NCBI GenBank assembly: GCA_004380135.1
Contig: QXCR01000031.1
Span: 1-64,000 of the forward strand
Direction of reading: 5' to 3'
DNA length: 64,000 nt
Source of the DNA: Stemphylium vesicarium
Taxonomy: Eukaryota > Ascomycota > Dothideomycetes > Pleosporales > Pleosporaceae
A program made the position numbers and the translations under genes. The notes beneath the pieces were generated by a model. The model was not told where the DNA came from. It made no database searches and was given only the letters and a program-made list of their open reading frames with translations. Position 1 is the stretch's first letter. Each line of letters begins with the position of its first letter. This document shows, piece by piece, positions 1 to 10,375 of the stretch.

Positions 1-194
1 AGGAAGTCCTCCTGCTCTGGAGTCAATCTTTGTTGGTATACGTGGCTGTTTTGGCTGTTCCGCGCGCCTCGTACACGGGCCGAGAACGTAGCTTGAGGGA
101 GGTTGTAGGCCTTTGCAGCAGCTCTCTGACTCTGGAAAACACCAGCATTGAGATCGCGGATAGCTGCTTGAATAGATTCTTCACGGGTGTCCAT
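1..194 (-). CDS. Tc1/mariner-superfamily (pogo/Fot1-like) transposase, N-terminal part, cut by window edge
   Basis: The reading frame starts at the ATG ending at 194 and stays open for 64 codons to the left edge. It begins MDTREESIQAAIRDL and carries the pattern of an HTH_psq DNA-binding domain: a helix, then 'SQRAAAKAYNLP' and a second helix with 'FSARVRG'. It ends in 'LTPEQEDF', the usual lead-in to the CENP-B-type HTH. In fungal pogo/Fot1 transposases these two HTH modules bind the terminal repeats and precede a DDE_1 endonuclease domain, which would lie outside the window. An in-frame TAA lies about 100 bp upstream of the ATG with no other Met between, which supports this start. Whether the element is intact cannot be judged here. 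A domesticated host gene with the same DNA-binding fold is the alternative. Confidence 0.75.
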   Translation of the reverse strand, partial: MDTREESIQAAIRDLNAGVFQSQRAAAKAYNLPQATFSARVRGARNSQNSHVYQQRLTPEQEDF

Positions 195-299
195 TTGCGC
201 AGCGTGGGTGGCGAGAAAAGCCGTGTTTTGGAGAGGGTGCTGAGCGGCGATAGGGTGAGTTGAAACCCCGGGTGACTCGAAACCGGGTGGGCTAGCTTA
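1..299 (-). mobile_element. Probable end of a pogo/Fot1-like DNA transposon
   Basis: The transposase start is followed outward (195-299) by a short non-coding stretch. It holds a spaced direct repeat of the form GAAACC(CC)GGGTG near 259-290 and then a TA at 298-299, the dinucleotide such elements duplicate on insertion. The outer limit is inferred, because the matching inverted repeat would lie outside the window. Confidence 0.4.
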
Positions 300-594
300 C
301 GGCGGACTTGGTTGGGTCTTTTCTTTTTGCTCAAATCCTTCATAGAGCGTTTTATGGTCCTAATGGGAAAGCAACTCAGTCACATTTGTTGGAGCGCACA
401 CTCTCTCATCTCGCATGTAGATTCGCGACTGCATGCTTCTACTTTAGCAACATTACGAGCCACGGCCTTGTCTCTGGAATGCTCCAAATGTCATCAAGGG
501 CGCCCTTTATTTACTTGAAGTGCTGTCCCGACACCAAAAATAGCCGATAGTTTGTAAACAACACCAACATTATAGGAGCGCCATGCCACGACAC

Positions 595-595
<1 letters not shown>

Positions 596-627
<32 letters not shown>
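596..627. repeat. ATC trinucleotide microsatellite
   Basis: About ten uninterrupted copies of ATC lie in non-coding sequence between the transposon end and the cupredoxin gene. Confidence 0.9.
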
Positions 628-1173
628 TCGGATGTCTCTATTTCCGTCCTGGTAGCTTTCTAGAGTTGAGGCGTCGCTATCAGCGCGATGGTGACTGAAG
701 GGGCTGAGCAAGAATCGGGACCAACAACGAGGGGGAAGTACACGCAGAACCCATCATCGTCACCAAAGACGTCTTAAGAACCCATTCAAATTCAGGGTAT
801 CTTACCTGCTGTCGCATCAGCATGTTCTTTTTCCTGGTAAGAAGAGCTAAGCTACAGCGAAACCACGCTGACTGGGTCATCATCTATTTCAGCCGCATCA
901 GCAAGGACGCCGCATCGCTGATTGAACCCGTGCTTGAAATTTACTGGAACATTTCGGATCCGAGAAAAGCCAAAGGCCCAAATCGAGATGCATGTTCTCA
1001 CATTCTGATCCAACCTGCTTACATTTCCCACGCCATGGGCTATGTCGAGGGCCTGAGACTGAGCTGACTGTCTTAGAAACAACTGCGCCGCAACAACGGC
1101 AACAACAGCATCCGGATTCTATTTGCAGAATGTGAAGATTCGATGATTTGTGATGATGGGAGAGGGAGAAGTG

Positions 1174-1180
1174 TATATAT
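1174..1180 (+). promoter_or_regulatory. TATA box of the cupredoxin gene
   Basis: TATATAT lies 193 bp before the ATG at 1373. It is followed by an A/C-rich stretch typical of a fungal 5' leader. A strong TATA box suits a regulated secreted protein. Confidence 0.5.
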
Positions 1181-1372
1181 GTGAGGCAATATCATCGACA
1201 TTGAATCCCTCATCACAGCACCACAACATCACCACATCAACTCTCTCATCAAAGCAAGCGTATAGAAACCCACCAGTTTCCTTCACCAGCACCAAAGATT
1301 TCTATACCACTAAGCGTTCAGCACTCAACGAAACTCCCTTTTTCCCAAACCAGCCCAATCCAAACATCCACG

Positions 1373-1918
1373 ATGCTCACCATCCCCACCACCCTCGCCC
1401 TCGCAGCAACCCTCCTCCTCCCCCTCACCAGCGCAATCCCCGCCTCCAGCATCCGCACAACAGGCGTAACGCACCGCGTCTACGCCGGCTCCACCACCGC
1501 CAACGGCGGCCTCCACTTCGAGCCTGAAAACGTCGTCGCCGCCCCAGGCGACGTGATGGAATTCCACTTCCTGCCCAAAGCGCACACCTTTACACAATCC
1601 AGCTTCAGCTCCCCATGCACGCCTCTCGGCGGCCCGGACGCCATTTTCTCGGGCTTCAACTTCAACACCACGGCCGGCGAGGCGGATAATGTTTTCACGT
1701 TTGTGGTACAGGATACGAAGCCCATTTGGTACTATTGCAGTCAGACGAATGGCGATCATTGCCAGAAGGGCATGAGTGGGGTTATTAACCAGGACTTCAG
1801 CTCGGAAAACACGTTGGCGAGGTACAAGGAGATGGCTAAGAGCGCGGTTACCTTGCAGCCGAGTGAGGATCCATTGGAGAGTCAGGGCGGAGAGATTTTG
1901 CCTAATGTGCCTTTGTAG
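1373..1918 (+). CDS. Secreted cupredoxin-domain protein (extracellular serine-rich-protein family)
   Basis: A single exon encodes 181 aa. Residues 1-21 form a signal peptide (hydrophobic core, then LTSA before a likely cut). The rest is one cupredoxin fold. The likely type-1 copper ligands are His71 in 'KAHTFTQSSF', Cys122 in 'WYYCSQT', His129 in 'GDHCQKGM' and Met134. Cys82 and Cys130 are placed to form the disulfide usual in this family. 'NTT' at 98-100 is a possible N-glycosylation site. Fungal members are small blue-copper-like extracellular proteins, many of them GPI-anchored. This one lacks the serine-rich tail and C-terminal hydrophobic anchor and ends in 'NVPL', so it is probably released. 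Its physiological role is not known. The family call is strong and copper binding is inferred from the ligands. Confidence 0.88.
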   Translation: MLTIPTTLALAATLLLPLTSAIPASSIRTTGVTHRVYAGSTTANGGLHFEPENVVAAPGDVMEFHFLPKAHTFTQSSFSSPCTPLGGPDAIFSGFNFNTTAGEADNVFTFVVQDTKPIWYYCSQTNGDHCQKGMSGVINQDFSSENTLARYKEMAKSAVTLQPSEDPLESQGGEILPNVPL

Positions 1919-2253
1919 GGGCTTGGTGGTGGGTGGATGGTGTAGATTGGGGGACTGGGTGGTAGATGGGGATCTGGAGGCGTATAGACCGTTGTCTTCC
2001 TTCTTTCTACTTTTTGTTCTTATCTTCTTTTGCTTCTGTATATTTTGCATTTTGGGTAGGTCGAGAAGCGGACCTACTTAGCTATAGATGGTATGCATGT
2101 GTGGGTATATCGCACACACCCCTAAACAAATAGTTTCAACTGTTGTTACAAACACCCCCAGATATGCAATTGATATAAAAATGACAAAACGCCGGCTCAT
2201 GCAAAAGAACTCCCACGCCGTATCGTCTTGTCCCTGGCGGCAAGACGGGGGTA
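1919..2253. other. Intergenic stretch between convergent genes
   Basis: This 335-bp stretch holds the 3' ends of the cupredoxin gene and of the membrane-protein gene on the other strand. No further gene is seen. Confidence 0.6.
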
Positions 2254-4090
2254 TCAAACGTAATTTTCCCCAGCCACTCTTCTTTCAACTCCAACCCATT
2301 CGTCCCCTTCACTCCTCATACTGCCTTCCCGTACATTCTCGCTCGCACTCCCTCGTCCCCGCCCCCTCTGCATATCTCGCTCTACCTCCACTTCCACCGT
2401 ATGGGAAGTTTCGACGCGGATGTTGTTTAGCTCCACCTCATCGCCGTAGTCTTCTGTGCTGGCGATGCGGTTGAACCCACGGCTAGGGGCGCGACTGCGT
2501 ACAGGAGCCGGCGACATGGAGCGGCATTCAGTTGTTATGCTATGGATGGGTCGGCGAGGTGAACTGTGCGGTCGAGAAGGCGAGTGCGAGGAGGCTCTTG
2601 CGCTGGGGAAGATGCTGAGACCATAGCTGGGTCGGCGGGACGATCTGTTGCTGTGGATATGACTGGGTGCCGTGTGGCTATCGTCGCCAGTGTTGCGACC
2701 GTTGTGGTTGTCGCCGCGAGCACTGTTCGTACGACTGTCCACGTTGCTCATGGTAACCCGTACACCCGTCTTCTTTTCCTCGTCCATCGACTCCGTGCCC
2801 AGAGTGCTACTGCCCAGTACTCCTCCAGCATCTGCGATCCTGCTTATTCGCCTTGCGCCCCGAGCTGATCCAATTGTTGCTGTAGCCCCTGTCTCGCCAC
2901 TCGCAGCTGCATTCGTGTTTCCAGACTTCTCTTTGCTCGTAACCCAGTGCAGGACGAGGACACAGAAAAGTATGTCCGCGTTGCAACACATAAGACATAT
3001 CCAGCCTGGTTCGCCCTTGAGTATCATGAGGATGGTGAGGTTGACGACTGAGGTGGTGAGAGTCGTGAGGGAGCCGACGAGAGAGCGCGTGGCCATGCGG
3101 CGGAGAGAGGGGTTTTGATTCTTCTTGTACGAGTATAAACTGCGGAGGGGAAGGATAAAAAGAGCCGTTAGATAGACCTGTAGAGGGAGGTGAATATGAG
3201 ATCTGGATATGGAAGGAGGTGAGGAGATGGGCTCACGTTGACAACGACTTCGAACGTTATCAAGGGAAGCATGGCAATCTTTTCCATGCCGATGATACAG
3301 ACGCCGTCATCGTTGATGTATGTTATGCGGCTGGTGTTATGTTAGGTAATGCCTCTTCTCTCTTCCCAACAGACATGGCCACTTACAAGATGAAGTTCAT
3401 AATGACGAAAATAGTATACGGTACTGGAAAAGTCAGCAATTGACTCGTGTTGATGTTTGCCGATAGCACCTACATAACATGAACAGGCAGTTGAACAGCC
3501 AGAGTTTGGTCTTCAGGCGTGGCTTCAGGCTTCCACGAACAACATACTGCGACTGATTAGTGATTGCTAATGGGCAGTGACCTAGGAATTGCTTACAGCT
3601 TTCTCAACAAGGAAGTAATATATAAGGATCTTCGTCGTCATGTAACATATTAAACCTACCGGAGTCAGCACTCCGAGTACGATACAGTCTCGCGAGGACC
3701 TACAAAGCAGAATGCCTCCCTCGCACACTTGAGGTGATGAGTTGATGCCGAAGCCATGGACAACGATAGCAGTCGCGAAGACGAAAGCTGCCGAGTCGCA
3801 ATAGATAATGAGAATCACTGGGAGCCCGTTAGGAATGACACCACTGTGTAGATGAGTTGTATCATCTTACGCCACATGGCCAAAGGAAGCATTGTCCATT
3901 TTTGAATGGCCTGCGTCCGGCGCACTAGAAGACCAATCAGCTATTGCTTTTCTTGATTATACCAGCTATATGCAGTAATGGTAGTCTTACTTATACAAAC
4001 GGCCAGCACACCAAATGTGCTAATCTGTAGCATGATGCTGATGACATCCCCCACCCGCGGTACCTGCGCAGGTACATAATCTTGTGCCAT
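2254..4090 (-). CDS. Seven-transmembrane protein, GPCR-like, function unknown
   Basis: The model has seven exons: 4090-3991, 3924-3871, 3817-3597, 3546-3474, 3423-3387, 3330-3237 and 3177-2254. They sum to 1503 bp and encode 500 aa in one continuous frame. All introns are GT...AG and about 46-66 bp long. The first ~280 residues give seven hydrophobic segments, among them 'ISIMLQISTFGVLAVCI', 'LIIYCDSAAFVFATAIVV', 'LFMLLPYTIFVIMNFIF' and 'MCCNADILFCVLVLHWV'. A short N-terminus would be outside and a long Ser/Arg-rich tail of ~220 residues, probably cytosolic, follows. The topology resembles fungal seven-helix receptor-like proteins, but I recognise no ligand-binding signature. A PTH11-type receptor is unlikely because the N-terminal CFEM cysteines are absent. 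The splice sites are inferred from sequence only, and the 37-bp exon is the least certain. Confidence 0.75.
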
Positions 4091-5241
4091 GATGATCCTA
4101 GTCCCCTCTTCTCGATCTACGACCTCGAGACCAAAGGTAGGTAATAAAATCAGCTGATAATAAGACGATTAGAAGAGAAAAAGACAAGGTGCTAACGAAA
4201 CGGGAACGCAGTCATGCGACAAACGGGGAATCATGCGCATTTGGGGCCTGCAGGATAGAACAGCACCCATTTGATCCTTTTACGAAGGTTCGCACCACCC
4301 CGCAAGTTCGCAGAGCCATCGCATGTTGAATGGCTGGGCGTAAATTCTGCTCTTGGGGGCCATCACTGCTACTGGGTGTAAAACGTGAACGGTTCCTGGA
4401 TGTCAGTGCTTTCGTTCGAAAGTTTATCGTTCAGCGGGTGCAAGTCCGAGAGGTCGTCGTTCATTCCGCATGCAGGGTCCACGACACAATGGCTACGCCA
4501 TGCAGGGGCCCAGACACCAATTGTGATAGTCGCAATTACAGAAATGTGGGTTTTCTTCGCCTGGGTCTTGTTGATTTTGTTATCGCCTTGCCGTCGTTGC
4601 GAAAGGGAAAAAGGAACCATTCAGCAATGACGAAGGATCAACAGTATTAATGTTTCGCGGCTCCAAGGCGTTCGTAAGCAAGGGTATGGAGAAAGGAAAC
4701 TCAGGCGGCTCCGCAAGTTCACCTGATGGCGAAACGGCACCTCGTCGGCAATCGCACGTGGCTGCACAAGTCGCCGCTTGACGTACCACCAACAGAGCAC
4801 AGATGGCAGGCAACATCAGTAGAAAGGGTGTCGGCTATGCCCGAACAGTCTAGGGGTGTCTAAACTTGACAGCGACGAATCTGAAACAGACGAGACATGA
4901 CTTAGGCGGCCAGCTTCGCCGACCATGCAGAAATGCAGTTTTTCTCTCGGATAAGCGAATGCGATAGCGATGATCTTGGGCGTTGGATCGACGTGATGAA
5001 CAAGCGAAGAACGACCTTATAAGAAAGCTGGGAGGTGAGACCGTTGACGATCTTCTCTACAGATGCCTTAGCATTGCCTAGGCAGAGGTGACCTGAAACG
5101 TATCAACTGTGTGCTCCTTTCTCTCATGGCTGTCAATTAGTGATACACGATAGTGTTGCGCAGAGGTGCGAGTCACGCGTACCAGCGACAAACTCTGTCT
5201 TCGCGAAGCCGTAGCGTACAATACAGTATTCATTAGCTGCT
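4091..5241. other. Intergenic stretch, no gene recognised
   Basis: This 1.15-kb stretch lies upstream of the membrane-protein gene and downstream of the prenylcysteine oxidase gene. A minus-strand frame from the ATG ending at 4816 begins with a hydrophobic run (MLPAICALLVV), but it does not lead to a recognisable protein and is not called. Confidence 0.5.
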
Positions 5242-6852
5242 CTACAGCTCTTCTTGGAACAACTCAACCACAGAGTCATTTTTCCGCGACTTGGAATAAC
5301 TGCCGTCTGCGCCCTTACTCACCCACTCGTCCCTAATAAGTCTAGCGACGTTCTTGCCACTCAACGCACTAGTTTCCATGGTGCTAATAAAGCTCTCGAT
5401 TCCACTAGTATACCATAGTCCATCGTCGAGCTTGATTTCTTCAAAAGTCACTCGGGGGTACTCCCGTGGATACGAGTTCCAGATTTTGTGGTGGATCCAG
5501 CTAACGGTTCCGTTGAGCTCGCCGTGTTCGGCTTCCTCACCCGAGACGTCTTGGCCAAGAATATTTGAGAGGAACGCAGCAGTCACACGTGATGGAGAAA
5601 ATATCTTGTAGATGTACTCAAACCGAGGTGGCGAGGACTGCGGATTGTAACCGGCATCAGAAATGGATATACTGAAGAAGTTGGGAGAGCCCACGCCGTC
5701 AACAGGGGTTTCGGAAGGAGGTAGGGTGGTAAGAACGTATTGTGGTACAGGAGACTTGGCGTCGAGATTGAAAGCCTCGCGGCTCAGTTGGAATGGTGAC
5801 GCGAAGAGTGTGGTGTACAGCTTCGCGTATGGAATCTCGTCAGGAACGTGCTTTGGCGCCGGGTCGATGACAAGATCGGAATACTGCAGGGGTGATGCAA
5901 GGATGACTTCGTCGAATAGTGATGTATGGCCTTCACCTGTAGTGACCTCGTATCCACCGCTGGTTTGCTTCGAGATCTGGGTAACGGTGGTGTTGAGATG
6001 GACGCTCGCACGGGCAGCCATGAGCATATGGGCGAAGATCTGCCAATTGCCACCTTCAATCTGCATGGCGCCATTAGTAGCCATGCAAACCATCGTTTCC
6101 AAGCCATGAATGTACGGCAGATTCGAAGCGTAGTTGACGCGGGTGCTGGCTTGGATGACCTCTTTGGCAAAGGCCTCTCCAATCCCATTCGTCTTGAGGT
6201 ATTGTTCACCCGTCACTCCAGTGGTTTCCAACAGGCCAACGCGCTCAACGACGTCGCCCAAGCTCTTCCATGGAAACAATGGCTCGTCATACATGCCCAG
6301 GAACTTGCCCACTGCGCTCTTCATCAGCCTGTTTGTCCACAGCGGCGCAGCGCCATATCTCCACAGTAGCTTTGCTTTATCCCACCACGTATCTCCTGCT
6401 TTCGTCACCAGGACAAATTCCTTGCCATTCCAGATACCCAGGTCGGGCATGTCCAGTTCCACTGCGAGATCTCGACGCGCAGGCGAGAGGTTGAACTCCT
6501 CGACGGCTTTCACCATTATATGATTTATCTGAACGAATATAGAACCTCCAAGCTCAACGGAGATGGCAGTATCGTCCCATGGGTTCACTGTCGTCGTGCG
6601 GCCGCCGATGTAATCGTTGCGTTCGAAGACGGTAATGTTGGTGGGGATGTTGCCCTCAGCGGCATACTGGGCGAGGTGGTAGGCAGCTGATGAGCCACCT
6701 GCTCCCGCACCTTTTTGAGGTCAGCCTTGAATAACCTCTATTTTAACAAATGATTTACCTATGATGGCAACTTGCTTTGTACGAGGCGCATTGTCGGTGG
6801 TCAGAGCACCTGCGAGTGGCAGCAGTAAGGCGACGCGTGACAACCGCATCAT
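5242..6852 (-). CDS. Prenylcysteine oxidase / prenylcysteine lyase (FAD-dependent)
   Basis: Two exons, 6852-6759 and 6710-5242 (1563 bp), encode 520 aa. The 48-bp intron splits the FAD-binding motif, and splicing restores 'AIIGAGAGGSSAAYHLA', a GxGxxG Rossmann fold. The first exon encodes a signal peptide (MMRLSRVALLLPLAGALT), so the enzyme enters the secretory pathway, matching the lysosomal or vacuolar site of animal homologues. The flavoprotein core is followed by the prenylcysteine-lyase domain, with 'LGGSIFVQINH', 'NYASNLPYIHGLETMVCMA' and a C-terminal 'GLWYTSGIESFISTMETSALSGKNVARL' region split here by function: FAD-binding end and oxidase tail. Family members cleave the thioether of farnesyl- or geranylgeranyl-cysteine released from degraded prenyl proteins, giving cysteine, a prenyl aldehyde and hydrogen peroxide. 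Length and motif order fit the family. Confidence 0.88.
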
Positions 6853-7565
6853 TGTGATCGACCCTATAATCAGTGAATAATACCTTTGATTGGTTTGAGT
6901 GATTTCCAAGGTGTCTAGAGGTATTGAGTGTTCTAGGTATTGCCGCAGGTCATGGTTGTATCGTAGATGGCTGGAGGAATGGAAAGAACGATGACGATGC
7001 AGGTGCAGGGGCCAGCCGGCCCGCGACGAGTGCAGTGCACCTGGGCACACATCTCGGTAACACGCTGTACGACAGTCATTAAAATCTGACTTATGCTACA
7101 GTCAATAGACCCCTCTTGTCGCCTTCTGAACGCGGTTCCCCATGTGAATCGCAATAATGGGGATGAGACGGTACATACAGCGAGCTCGCATAGGGACGCG
7201 CTTTCACGTGCTTGTCGAGTTCCTTGTGGAGTTAGGCACGGGGTGTCACTAACTCCGCGCTGTATGCGCCAGCTCGCACAGGGTTCGAGATGCACACAAC
7301 GACAACAGACACAACAATTATAGGATATACTTGAGAGTAGATTCTCAGTGCTATAGAAATACCAGTACCCGCCTTGAGATATGCTATCCTTAAAATAAGC
7401 CAAAGAATTCCATGTTTGCGCCGTAGGACTCCGTACGTGCCGCTAATCCAGCATGTACTTGCGCATCGGTTGTATCATAAGTATCGTGAGATCGTCATCA
7501 CCCAAGCAGAAGCTTGCCTCCGGTATTATACCTTCACCGGAAATTACGATTACTTCTCCATGTCT
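6853..7565. other. Intergenic stretch between two minus-strand genes
   Basis: This 713-bp stretch holds the promoter of the prenylcysteine oxidase gene and the 3' end of the next gene. No further gene is seen. Confidence 0.6.
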
Positions 7566-8465
7566 TCATATGGCGAACTTTACCGTCCGCTTCGTGCTTT
7601 CTACTTCCTTCATGGGCATTACTTCGCGCTCTACTGTCGCTTCCCGCGATGGCGTGCCTCTGACGCCCCTCCGGCGTCTCTCGCTACGCTTAGCTCTCGC
7701 CTCTCGAGTTTCTCTCAACTTCCATTCATTCAGTTGTTGCCGTCGCTTCTGCGACCTGGCGTATGCTAGGGCTGGTGTAGGCTTGAATCCGATACCGTTG
7801 ATGCCAGTACCATCATCGTCCGGATCGGTCGACGGGTTGACGAGGTGTCCCGTAATCTCGCTATCATGCCACGTGAGTGTCGACAGTGGGGGTGATGGCG
7901 ACCTGTTTCGTGGTCGGGGATGCGATGAAGAGCGATTCTGTGTACGAGACTTGTGATTTGGAAATGCATATAGATGCGATGCGTTGTTTGCAGAAGATGA
8001 GATGAAAGTGGTGGGTTGCGCAAAGGAGGCAATATCTGGCAACAAGCGGGGTTGCGACGCCTGAGGGGTCTCTGGTATTACCCTAGAGCTCTCCCAACCG
8101 TGCGTGCCAGCGGCAGTATCCAGGCGATTTCCGTTCCTGTGCTTGTCTGGTGTATGGTATACAAATTCTGAGTCTGAGCTTATTTCACTATCGATTCTCA
8201 TCGCATCGAGCTTCGGCTTCTTGCGTAGTACATCGTCGGTGGGCGTGAGCGGGGAAAGCGGTATAGCCGCCAGTGCAGTCAGGCTCATACCTCGCAGCTG
8301 GTCGGCGACCACATTTCGGGGACTGTCACCGCCAGATGAGGGCGCAGGGCTGCCTTGTGGCGGTGCCGATGCTGGACGCAGGGCCAGAGCCGTGTTGAGT
8401 AGGGGAATGGGCGGAGGCTGATCGCGCTTGCGCTTCGGGGAAGGATACGCCAGTTGTGTAGGCAT
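7566..8465 (-). CDS. Unknown basic, low-complexity protein, probably nuclear
   Basis: A single exon encodes 299 aa starting MPTQLAYPSPKRKRDQPPP. I do not recognise a domain. 'PKRKR' at residues 10-14 and 'KRSERRRRGVR' near the C-terminus look like nuclear localisation signals. The middle is rich in Ser, Pro and charged residues and is probably disordered, with SP/TP motifs ('PLSPLTPTDD', 'IPETPQAS') that could be kinase sites. A short basic helix, 'YARSQKRRQQLNEWKLRETREARAKRSE', shown here only as its span near residues 235-262, precedes the end. The long uninterrupted frame with an ATG start supports a real gene. DNA or chromatin association is a guess from composition. Confidence 0.6.
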   Translation of the reverse strand: MPTQLAYPSPKRKRDQPPPIPLLNTALALRPASAPPQGSPAPSSGGDSPRNVVADQLRGMSLTALAAIPLSPLTPTDDVLRKKPKLDAMRIDSEISSDSEFVYHTPDKHRNGNRLDTAAGTHGWESSRVIPETPQASQPRLLPDIASFAQPTTFISSSANNASHLYAFPNHKSRTQNRSSSHPRPRNRSPSPPLSTLTWHDSEITGHLVNPSTDPDDDGTGINGIGFKPTPALAYARSQKRRQQLNEWKLRETREARAKRSERRRRGVRGTPSREATVEREVMPMKEVESTKRTVKFAI

Positions 8466-9031
8466 TTCGCCGGTAGAAGAGTGCCAGAATTACATGGATA
8501 CTGTTGAGGGAAAAGATGTTGATACAGAGACGAAGGTATCGTTGTTGTTGCTGGGTGAAAGGGCGAGTCCCAATTCCCATATGATCGCTGTTGGCTACGC
8601 GAATGTGGGGCACATGCACGAGCCCGCCGTAGGGCTGAATGAACCCTGCCTGGAACCACTGCATGCGCATCGTATGCGGACCAGAGCTGGTCACTTGATG
8701 CCAGCCTCGTCTTTTCTTTTACGTTAGATCATGTTGTCCGTTCTGACAAACCTACACTTGTGCCTGTCAATTCGTGGTGCCGCTGTAAACGGACTAGCTT
8801 CACACTGCCTTCCTAATCTGCCTGGTGCCTGATTGTAGCTTACATAGGCACGCTCTGCGCTCTTCTTCTAGACATCTTCTTTGCATCCCATTCTCTCACA
8901 ATAAAAATCTGTTTCGCCCTCGCATATCGATTGAATCATTCCGATTGCCTCGAGTTAAACGCTGTGAAGCGCCACACAACACCTTCCCACGCCACATCTC
9001 CTTCGCCTTTCACCTTCACCTTCCCGCCATC
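8466..9031. other. Shared promoter region of divergent genes
   Basis: This 566-bp stretch lies between the unknown basic protein (-) and the PARG-like gene (+). The frame of the plus-strand gene is open upstream to 8825, but the best start is the ATG at 9032. Confidence 0.5.
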
Positions 9032-10375
9032 ATGGAGCAGACGTCTATTCTCTCCTTCCTGAAGAAACCCAGATCGCACCAACTAGGCTCATCACGACCA
9101 GAAAATCCACGCCCCGGGCAGCCTTACCATCGTCGACCCAATCCGGACACTCGGGGCAAACAATCATCTACTCATCACTCCAAACATCATTCCACCAACA
9201 AACATCGAGGCCCTAACACGCGGCGAAACATGGATCTCGAAAGGGTCGCCGACGAGACCAAGGCGGAACTTCCGAAGATACTAAGCCACCTTCATGGTTT
9301 CCACCCCGACGAGTTTTCCCTCAACCTTCTCGAAGACATGGACCCTCTTTCTGCTGATAATTGCCCTTGCTTGGAGAAAAGGGCTTGCATAAAAGTGCTG
9401 AACATGGACTCGTTTGACGCAGCGATCGAACTGGATCCTCATCACGACGTGCGCACACACCTGGGCATGTTGCGCTCGGGCTCTGCGTCGCCCAAGATGG
9501 ACACTGAACCCGAGTCCAGTACCACCCATGATAAGCCCGATATATCAGCTGATGAGTCGATCAAAAGACTTCTTTACGATGTTCACATGGATGATTCCGA
9601 ACCTCGTGAGGTGTCTAGACATGAGGATATTCAGGAAACAAACAAGTCATCCGACAACTCTGAACCGCATACCGTCCATGAAGAACCCAATGTTAAAGGG
9701 AAATTGGATCTCAACGACGTGCACACCAAGCAAAATCAAGCAGCCCATTTCTCCAATCTAAACCCCAACCAACCCGTCGCAGTCCTGAATCTAGCTTCAG
9801 AGCGCTCTCCAGGCGGTGGCTGGCAAAAAGGCGCCCTCGCCCAAGAAGAATGTCTCTGCTACCGATCATCACTCTACCTCTCCCTCTCCGACACCATCTA
9901 CCCCCTCCCCTCCCTCGGCGCCATCCACTCCCCCAACGTCCTCCTGATCCGCGACTCCATGACCAACGGCCACTTCCTCCTGACCCCGCAATCTCCCTAC
10001 AACCTCCCCACCGTATCCGTCATCAGCGCCGCCGCACTGCGCAAACCACCTCTCTCAGACGACGGCCTCACTTTCAAGCACGTAGGCGCAAGAGCCGTGA
10101 CGAAGAAGAAGATTCGCCTCGTCCTGCGTGTGGCCGCCAACAAGGGCCATACGAAACTCGTCCTCGGTGCTCTAGGCTGCGGCGTCTTCGCTAATCCACC
10201 GAAAGAAGTTGCGCAGTGCTTCCTTGAAGTCTTCCAGGAGCCGGAGTTCCAGGGCGGATGGTGGGAGGAGGTTGTCTTTGCTGTGCTGGATAACGTCAAG
10301 GGTGCTGATGGCGGGAAAGACGGGAAGGGGAACTTCGGCCAATTTTATCAGGTTTTGCATGGGCAGGAGGTGTGA
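9032..10375 (+). CDS. PARG-like macrodomain protein (TIGR02452/DUF2263 type) with N-terminal PIP-box-like motif
   Basis: A single exon encodes 447 aa from the ATG at 9032. The frame is open further upstream, to an in-frame ATG at 8825, but 9032 has a purine at +4 and gives the compact N-terminus MEQTSILSFLKKP. The C-terminal ~200 residues form a microbial-type poly(ADP-ribose) glycohydrolase domain. The PARG signature is complete: Gly261-263 (GGG), a seven-residue gap, then Gln271-Glu272-Glu273, where Glu273 is the expected catalytic acid. The middle ~200 residues are acidic and probably disordered. The family removes ADP-ribose from proteins or DNA, inferred here from the signature. The motif 'QTSILSFL' at residues 3-10 resembles a PCNA-interacting PIP box, which would place the enzyme at replication or repair sites. 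The 3' end converges on RRP6, 326 bp away. Confidence 0.8.
   Translation: MEQTSILSFLKKPRSHQLGSSRPENPRPGQPYHRRPNPDTRGKQSSTHHSKHHSTNKHRGPNTRRNMDLERVADETKAELPKILSHLHGFHPDEFSLNLLEDMDPLSADNCPCLEKRACIKVLNMDSFDAAIELDPHHDVRTHLGMLRSGSASPKMDTEPESSTTHDKPDISADESIKRLLYDVHMDDSEPREVSRHEDIQETNKSSDNSEPHTVHEEPNVKGKLDLNDVHTKQNQAAHFSNLNPNQPVAVLNLASERSPGGGWQKGALAQEECLCYRSSLYLSLSDTIYPLPSLGAIHSPNVLLIRDSMTNGHFLLTPQSPYNLPTVSVISAAALRKPPLSDDGLTFKHVGARAVTKKKIRLVLRVAANKGHTKLVLGALGCGVFANPPKEVAQCFLEVFQEPEFQGGWWEEVVFAVLDNVKGADGGKDGKGNFGQFYQVLHGQEV

Larger units (their letters stand above)
300..1372. other. Intergenic stretch between transposon end and cupredoxin gene
   Basis: No convincing gene is seen. The stretch holds the ATC microsatellite and, from about 1150, the TATA element and presumed 5' leader of the cupredoxin gene. 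The short open frames here have no recognisable domain. Confidence 0.6.

Noticed and set aside
1325..2050. Minus-strand frame of 241 codons over the cupredoxin gene.
   Set aside because: The cupredoxin frame on the other strand has a clear signal peptide and copper ligands. This one is its shadow.
4369..4816. Minus-strand frames suggesting a small secreted protein (MLPAICALLVV...).
   Set aside because: The hydrophobic start runs into a second frame only through a guessed intron, and no domain or cysteine pattern of a known effector is visible.
7265..7285. GGTTCGAGAT resembling a tRNA B box.
   Set aside because: No matching A box, acceptor stem or anticodon arm could be placed around it.
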